NCBI GenBank assembly: GCA_037147235.1
Contig: JBAWVO010000255.1
Span: 1-9,311 of the forward strand
DNA from: JANXQG01 sp037147235
Lineage (GTDB): Bacteria > Planctomycetota > Planctomycetia > Pirellulales > Thermoguttaceae
Length of the DNA: 9,311 nucleotides
Reading direction: 5' to 3'
Shown in pieces: positions 5,683 through 9,311 of the stretch (positions within the stretch are counted from its first letter, which is position 1; each line of letters starts with the position of its first letter). A program made the position numbers and the translations under genes. Below the pieces are notes generated by a model. It saw nothing but the letters and a program-made list of their open reading frames with translations, searched no databases and was not told the DNA's origin.

Positions 5683-7320
5683 ATGAACCGTGAAGGCAAC
5701 GGAATAAATTCCGTTCTACGAAGAAGAATTCAATCGTTGGCTTACTGCCTGGGGATTACCCTGGGACTAGCCGCACTCGCGGCACAAGCCGAACCTCCGG
5801 CCGCGGACTCGGAAGGCTTCCGCCCGTTATTTGACGGCAAGACGCTCGAAGGCTGGGAAGGTGATCCGAAGTTCTGGCGGGTCGAAGATGGCTGCATCAC
5901 CGGCCAGACGACCAAGGAAAATCCCGCGCCCCGGAACACGTTTCTCATCTGGCGGGGCGGCAAGCCGGCCGACTTCCAACTGAAAATCGAATTCTGCATG
6001 CCTAACCCGGGCTTTGCCAACTCCGGCGTGCAGATCCGCAGTTGGGAAGGACCTGGGAAATGGCAAGTCAGCGGCTATCAGCCGGACATGGATTCCGGCA
6101 ACCAATTCACGGGAATATGCTACGGCGAGAATTTCCGTGGCATCCTAGCCAACCGCGGCGAAAAGGTGGTGATCGGCAAGAACCACAAGCCCAAGGTCGC
6201 CGAGCGATTTGGCAACGGGGCCGAGTTGGCCAAGTTCATCAAAACCCGCGACTGGAATGAGTACGACATCACCGCCCACGGAAATCGCATCATCCAAAAG
6301 ATCAATGGCCACCTGATGTGCGAGCTGCTCGATGAAGACACGATGGCCCGCAAGGACGGCATCATCGCCTTGCAGATTCACGCCGGGCCGCCCATGAAGG
6401 TGCAGTTCCGCAACGTGCGGCTCAAGGAGTTCAAGCAGGACAACCCGATGAAAGCCGACGCCAAGAAGAAGATTGTCTTCCTCGCCGGCGGCCGCAGCCA
6501 CGGCTATGCCCAACACGAACACCATGCCGGCTGCCTGCTGTTGGCCAAGTGCATCCAAGAGAATGTTCCCGAGGCCGAGACGGTCGTCTATCAGGGCTGG
6601 CCAAAAGATCCGCATGCCTTGGACGACGCCGCCGCGGTGGTCATCTTCTGCGACGGCGGTGAAGGTCACTTGGTGATGCATCATCTCGACGAGTTCGACA
6701 AGCTGGCCAAAAAAGGCGTCGGCTTGGCATGCATCCACTATGCGGTCGAGGTGCCACCCGGCAAGGCCGGCGATCTGATGAAGAATTGGATCGGTGGATA
6801 TTTCGAGACCTTCTGGTCGGTCAATCCGTTCTGGGTAGGTCATTTTGACAAGTTCCCCGTTCACCCCGTGGCCCGAGGCGTTCGCCCCTTCACGATGAAC
6901 GATGAATGGTACTATCACATGCGTTTCCAGGATGATATGAAGGGTGTGACGCCAATTCTCACTGCGGTTCCGCCGGACGAGACGCATGGCAAGGGGAACG
7001 ACGCCCACGGGGCCAATCCGCACGTCTTCGCCCGTAAGGGCCTGCCGGAGCATGTGGCCTGGGTCTACGAGCGACCGGGCGGCGGCCGTGGCTTCGGCTT
7101 CACCGGCACCCATTTTCACTGGAGCTGGGGTTGCGACAGTTTCCGTACGGCAGTACTCAACGGCATCGTCTGGACGGCCGGGCTGGAAGTTCCCGCCGGA
7201 GGCATACCCACGAAAACGCCGACCTTCGAGGAGTTGCAGCAGAACCTCGACAAGCCACAACCAAAGAATTTTAACGCCGACGAGGTGCGGAAGACGCTGG
7301 ACGGGTATCAGCAAAAATAA
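5683..7320 (+). CDS. Secreted DUF1080 (3-keto-disaccharide hydrolase) + ThuA-like fusion protein
   Basis: This is a two-domain exported protein of 545 residues. A signal peptide (RRR at 13-15, hydrophobic core 18-33) probably ends at AQA36. Residues about 45-250 are a DUF1080 domain, opening with FRPLFDGKTLEGW and WRVEDGCITG and closing with VQFRNVRLKEF. This family has a concanavalin-like fold and includes enzymes that cleave 3-keto-glycosides. Residues about 262-505 are a ThuA-like domain, starting KKIVFLAGGRSHG, with GLACIHYAV (347-355), NDEWYYHMRF (406-415) and GTHFHWSWG (475-483) and ending NGIVWTAGLEVPAGG. Both domains look complete. A promoter and ribosome site support the ATG at 5683. 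A separate secreted ThuA gene lies divergently upstream. The likely role is extracytoplasmic breakdown of oxidised sugars; the substrate cannot be read from the sequence. Confidence 0.92.
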   Translation: MNREGNGINSVLRRRIQSLAYCLGITLGLAALAAQAEPPAADSEGFRPLFDGKTLEGWEGDPKFWRVEDGCITGQTTKENPAPRNTFLIWRGGKPADFQLKIEFCMPNPGFANSGVQIRSWEGPGKWQVSGYQPDMDSGNQFTGICYGENFRGILANRGEKVVIGKNHKPKVAERFGNGAELAKFIKTRDWNEYDITAHGNRIIQKINGHLMCELLDEDTMARKDGIIALQIHAGPPMKVQFRNVRLKEFKQDNPMKADAKKKIVFLAGGRSHGYAQHEHHAGCLLLAKCIQENVPEAETVVYQGWPKDPHALDDAAAVVIFCDGGEGHLVMHHLDEFDKLAKKGVGLACIHYAVEVPPGKAGDLMKNWIGGYFETFWSVNPFWVGHFDKFPVHPVARGVRPFTMNDEWYYHMRFQDDMKGVTPILTAVPPDETHGKGNDAHGANPHVFARKGLPEHVAWVYERPGGGRGFGFTGTHFHWSWGCDSFRTAVLNGIVWTAGLEVPAGGIPTKTPTFEELQQNLDKPQPKNFNADEVRKTLDGYQQK

Positions 7321-7340
7321 CCCACAAAGGAAACCTTCAA

Positions 7341-7380
7341 GATCGGGAACGTCTACGCCTCGCCGAGGACGTTCTCGATC
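7341..7380. other. Strong hairpin after the fusion gene
   Basis: GATCGGGAACGTC (7341-7353) pairs with GACGTTCTCGATC (7368-7380) at 12 of 13 positions. The 14-base loop holds a second small stem (CCTCG/CGAGG). It starts 20 bases after the fusion gene's stop. No T-run follows, so it may be a 3' end stabiliser, a processing site or a weak terminator before the STAS gene. Confidence 0.45.
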
Positions 7381-7466
7381 GGATACACCGTTCGGGTTAT
7401 CTACCAAACCGCTTGCCCCACGTAGAATTGGACATTGGGACAATTTCTTCTATCGGAGGCAAAATC

Positions 7467-7910
7467 ATGATCGAGACAATAGAGACCGAATTTCCGAAGG
7501 TGGTTGGCTTGAAGTTTTGCGGCAAACTGCATGACGAGGATTTTAAGCAGTTCGTCCCGAAGATGGAGACCATCTTGACTAATAAGGGGAAAGTGCGGCT
7601 GTTCATCCAGCTCGAGGACTTTCACGGCTGGGATTTATACGCCGCCTTGGATGATCTCAAGTTCAGCTTGAGGCATTATTCTGACTTTGAGCGAATCGCC
7701 ATGGTGGGCGACCGCAAGTGGGAGAGGTGGATGACCAGCTTTTGCAAGCCTTTTACCAGGGCCAAGGTGAGGTATTTCGACAAGGTGGAAGTCGATACCG
7801 CCTGGAAGTGGCTGGAGGAAAACGACGAGGTTGGATCCAAGGAAGGAACCGATCAGCCATCGGATGCCTGCGACGACTTCGACAGGGACGGCTACCCTTG
7901 GTCTTGGTAA
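7467..7910 (+). CDS. SpoIIAA-like / STAS-like domain protein (147 aa)
   Basis: This is a small cytoplasmic protein of the SpoIIAA-like family, related in fold to STAS and SEC14/CRAL-TRIO lipid-binding domains. Its cellular role is not established. The family signature is clear: an N-terminal strand with EFPKVVGLKFCGKLHDEDF, then VRLFIQLEDFHGWDLYAALDDLKF, then IAMVGDRKWERWMTSFCKPF (77-96), and AKVRYFDKVEVDTAWKWLEE at about 99-118. After residue 119 an acidic, low-complexity tail ends in DDFDRDGYPWSW, which I do not recognise as part of the domain. The ATG at 7467 has a perfect GGAGG (7455-7459) 7 bases upstream. The open frame reaches back to 7413, but that extension lacks such a site. It appears to be transcribed alone; I see no convincing promoter. 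Confidence 0.88.
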   Translation: MIETIETEFPKVVGLKFCGKLHDEDFKQFVPKMETILTNKGKVRLFIQLEDFHGWDLYAALDDLKFSLRHYSDFERIAMVGDRKWERWMTSFCKPFTRAKVRYFDKVEVDTAWKWLEENDEVGSKEGTDQPSDACDDFDRDGYPWSW

Positions 7911-7944
7911 GGGTTCCCCAGACGAGGCCCTACTCCTTCACCTC

Positions 7945-8102
7945 GAGCGGCGCCGGAGTTCCTTGAAGAATTCATCGCCATCAAGCGACTCCGCCGGGTT
8001 TCGTCCAGACTCCAGGCTATCCTAGAGGGCTGCCGCGACCATTTCACGGTCGCTCGGCGGTAAGGCCAACGCGCAGTTCAATATCTCTTCACGAGTGAGC
8101 AT
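7945..8102 (-). pseudogene. Truncated second copy of the addiction-module antitoxin
   Basis: On the minus strand an ATG at 8102 with an upstream AGGAG begins MLTREEILNCALALPPSDRE, the same as the intact antitoxin at 8761-9012. Codon 27 is TAG (plus-strand 8022-8024) where the intact copy has CAG (Q). The homology resumes after this stop but ends at 7945, around residue 52, before the C-terminal part that would contact the toxin. No toxin remnant is visible between 7911 and 7944. The promoter and ribosome site are intact, so a 26-residue peptide could still be made, but I treat it as dead. Confidence 0.85.
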
Positions 8103-8125
8103 GATTGGTTCTCCTGATTATCGAA

Positions 8126-8154
8126 ATTCTCGCATTTTCGGCGACTCTTGTCAA
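8126..8154 (-). promoter_or_regulatory. Promoter copy of the broken antitoxin
   Basis: This is the same arrangement as at 9036-9064: TTGACA (8149-8154, minus strand), 17 bases, GAGAAT (8126-8131). Both hexamers are unchanged from the intact copy, although bases further upstream differ. Confidence 0.45.
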
Positions 8155-8244
8155 GATTCGCCGTATGTCGTATGTCCCTCTTTGCCCACCTCTTTCGGCC
8201 GGCCAAGCGTCTTCATGGCCATTTATGGTCATTCCCGGCGCAGC

Positions 8245-8389
8245 CGGTATTCGGCCCGTGCTTTAGCACGGGTTTTGGAATGACCGTGATCGACCGCCCC
8301 CGCGTCCCGACCGCCGTAGGCGGTCGGGACGCGGGGGGAATGGGAGGTTTTGGTCGTGTTACCCGTGCTAAAGCACGGGCCGAATACCG
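8245..8389. repeat. 145-bp nested palindromic element, copy A
   Basis: Perfect 29-bp inverted ends lie at 8245-8273 and 8361-8389. Each end is itself a hairpin (CCCGTGCT-TT-AGCACGGG at 8255-8272 in the left one). In the centre, a perfect 19-bp stem (8297-8315 with 8319-8337) has a 3-base GTA loop. A further pair, GGTCATTCC (8227-8235) and GGAATGACC (8277-8285), brackets the left end. There is no open frame of its own and no transposase nearby. It could be a MITE-like or REP/BIME-like element; transcribed, it would fold into a cross-shaped RNA. Confidence 0.85.
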
Positions 8390-8400
8390 CTTCGCGGATA

Positions 8401-8418
8401 AGGGGCATAAATGCCCCT
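8401..8418. repeat. Perfect palindrome AGGGGCAT-AA-ATGCCCCT
   Basis: An 8-bp perfect stem with a 2-base centre begins where the comparable direct repeat ends. It lies downstream of the toxin on the minus strand, where it might help end the transcript, though no T-run follows. Confidence 0.55.
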
Positions 8419-8456
8419 CACATGATCGATCACTTCTGACCCCGACCCCGTTTTTC

Positions 8457-8764
8457 CTAGCTCGTTCTCCGAATCCAGTAATTCGGTTCGCGACTGCAAT
8501 GGGCTACAGCAACGACGAGTACTGTGTCGTCAATGATCTCGAAAACCACAGATAACGAAAAACATGCAGCAAGGCTCGGCGAAATGGCGAGTCGTCCGGT
8601 AGGGTTTCCAGCTTAGGAAAGCGTAACGGATCGATGGCGATTGTGGCGAACCGTGCTGCAAGGTCGTCCAGAAATCGCCGACCAAGCCCACGAGACTCGC
8701 GATTGAGATATTTACGAGCCTCCTCAATTTCTTCTTCGGCCTCCGCCAGGATGTGGAGATTCAC
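8457..8764 (-). pseudogene. Frameshifted RelE/ParE-family toxin
   Basis: The toxin begins with GTG at 8764, overlapping the antitoxin stop by four bases (GTGA), as is usual for such operons. The family pattern is good through residue 72 (AEAEEEIEEARKYLN, RRFLDDLAARF, RFPKLE, FRRALLHVFRYL). The frame then changes and stops at 8504 after 86 residues with an unrelated tail (WFSRSLTTQYSSLL). Restoring one G near 8549 would give YL-VVFEIIDDTVLVVAVAH, then CSREPNYWIRRTS and a stop at 8457-8459. That is 102 residues with the normal ParE-type end, including the conserved H..R.P.YW. ParE/RelE toxins act on gyrase or ribosome-bound mRNA; which one cannot be told here. The toxin is probably inactive unless the deletion is a sequencing error. 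Confidence 0.85.
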
Positions 8765-9012
8765 GGGGACGCCCCATCCGCTTGCCTTTGGAACATCTCG
8801 GCCATGACTTCCGTTGCAGGCCTTGAGTATGTCTGGCCCGCGCGATAGGCGGCAGAGCGGCGCCGGAGTTCCCTGAAAAACTCATCGCCCTCAAGCGACT
8901 CCGCCGGGTTTCGTTCAGTCTCCAAACTATCCTGGAGGGCTGCCGCGACCACTTCACGGTCGCTCGGCGGTAAGGCCAACGCGCAGTTCAATATCTCTTC
9001 ACGAGTGAGCAT
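8761..9012 (-). CDS. Addiction-module antitoxin (83 aa), intact copy
   Basis: This is a small antitoxin of the 'putative addiction module component' family, which is usually paired with RelE/ParE toxins, binds and blocks the toxin, and often represses its own promoter. The N-terminal signature MLTREEILNCALALPPSDREVVAAALQDSLE fits the family's LSREEIL..AL.LP..ER pattern. The C-terminal half (about 48-83, RELRRRSAAYRAG...) would be the toxin-binding part. The ATG at 9012 is preceded by AGGAG (9021-9025) at 8 bases and by a promoter at 9036-9064. The stop overlaps the toxin's GTG, so the two are translationally coupled. The gene looks intact, although the toxin is frameshifted; a second, broken antitoxin lies at 7945-8102. 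Confidence 0.88.
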   Translation of the reverse strand: MLTREEILNCALALPPSDREVVAAALQDSLETERNPAESLEGDEFFRELRRRSAAYRAGQTYSRPATEVMAEMFQRQADGASP

Positions 9013-9035
9013 GATTGGTTCTCCTGATCATCGCA

Positions 9036-9064
9036 ATTCTCGCATTTTCGGCGACTCTTGTCAA
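9036..9064 (-). promoter_or_regulatory. Sigma70-like promoter of the antitoxin-toxin operon
   Basis: On the minus strand, TTGACA (9059-9064, perfect -35) is followed after 17 bases by GAGAAT (9036-9041), preceded by TG one base upstream (extended -10). RNA would start near 9029, just before the ribosome site at 9021-9025. Confidence 0.55.
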
Positions 9065-9154
9065 GATTCGCCGTATGTCGCAAATCCCTCCTTACCCACC
9101 TCTTCCTGCCAGCCGAGCGTCTTCATGGCCATTTATGGTCATTCCCGGCGCAGC

Positions 9155-9299
9155 CGGTATTCGGCCCGTGCTTTAGCACGGGTTTTGGAATGACCGCGAT
9201 CGACCGCCCCCGCGTCCCGACCGCCGTAGGCGGTCGGGACGCGGGGGGAATGGGATGTTTTGGTCGTGTTACCCGTGCTAAAGCACGGGCCGAATACCG
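9155..9299. repeat. 145-bp nested palindromic element, copy B
   Basis: This copy has the same inverted ends, end hairpins and central 19-bp stem as 8245-8389, with two base differences (at 9197 and 9256), both outside the paired arms. It lies upstream of the intact antitoxin promoter. Confidence 0.85.
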
Positions 9300-9311
9300 C
9301 TTCGCGGATAA

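Larger units (their letters stand above)
7945..8401. repeat. Direct repeat, copy A (partner at 8855-9311, offset 910 bp)
   Basis: All 457 bases align without a gap to 8855-9311, with 23 mismatches by my count (about 95% identity). The copy covers the broken antitoxin, its promoter region and the 145-bp palindromic element. From the antitoxin start to the toxin's restored stop, 8103-8456 (354 bp) contains no gene: it holds the promoter, this palindromic element and the hairpin at 8401-8418. Confidence 0.95.
8855..9311. repeat. Direct repeat, copy B (cut by window end)
   Basis: This partner of 7945-8401 has no gaps and 23 differences. Differences are uneven: 10 in the antitoxin part (158 bp), 11 in the next 118 bp upstream of the start codon, but only 2 in the last 181 bp, which contain the palindromic element. 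The copy is still matching when the window ends, so its true length is unknown. Positions 9013-9311 hold no gene. Confidence 0.95.

Noticed and set aside
6145..7443. 432-residue open frame on the minus strand over the fusion gene
   Set aside because: It lies opposite the clear DUF1080-ThuA coding sequence and shows no domain of its own.
7413..7466. Upstream start of the SpoIIAA-like protein at 7413
   Set aside because: The GGAGG at 7455-7459 fits the ATG at 7467, where the domain begins; the 18 extra residues have no support.
8095..8283. Pair of identical-looking 62-residue plus-strand frames (8095-8283 and 9005-9193) as a duplicated small gene
   Set aside because: Both run antisense through the antitoxin start, its promoter and the palindromic element; their similarity comes from the direct repeat, and no ribosome site precedes them.
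7945..9311. Direct repeats as ends of an insertion sequence or composite transposon
   Set aside because: No transposase or recombinase frame lies in or between the copies; the DNA between them is the toxin and the antitoxin 3' end.

Overview
The window looks like a stretch of planctomycete chromosome, most likely of the Pirellulales type. This rests on gene content: a zinc-ribbon/one-membrane-span protein with a long Pro/Lys/Glu linker, a secreted DUF1080-ThuA fusion beside a secreted stand-alone ThuA protein, a very short lipoprotein, and many palindromic intergenic repeats. The assignment is inference; there is no rRNA or marker gene here.

Layout. Positions 1-167 hold one copy of a 69-bp repeat and then nothing recognisable. 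A 71-residue lipoprotein (168-383, +) is followed by a leader with two palindromic elements (391-516, 531-574) and a complete M32 metallocarboxypeptidase (605-2122, +). Next comes a 732-residue zinc-ribbon, single-span protein (2297-4495, +) with a 15-unit KPEV linker. The convergent gap (4496-4697) holds a short hairpin, an inverted copy of the window-start repeat, and a large stem that can serve both directions. A secreted ThuA-like protein (4698-5477, -) and a secreted DUF1080+ThuA fusion (5683-7320, +) diverge from a 205-bp region with a good sigma70-like promoter for each. A SpoIIAA/STAS-like protein (7467-7910, +) follows behind a strong hairpin.

The right end (7945-9311) is a duplicated toxin-antitoxin region on the minus strand. 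An intact addiction-module antitoxin (8761-9012) overlaps a RelE/ParE-type toxin whose last third is out of frame by one base. A second antitoxin copy, with a nonsense codon and no 3' end, lies exactly 910 bp away. Both copies carry the same promoter and a 145-bp nested palindromic element.

How the genes fit together. The divergent pair most plausibly forms an extracytoplasmic module acting on 3-keto-glycosides or related sugars; DUF1080 and ThuA families are both linked to that chemistry. The M32 peptidase, the zinc-ribbon protein and the STAS protein look like independent single-gene units. The toxin-antitoxin region appears to be decaying: one antitoxin copy is dead and the toxin is frameshifted. 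I found no clear new defence, RNA or mobile system; the most unusual items are the 910-bp-spaced duplication and its nested palindromic element.
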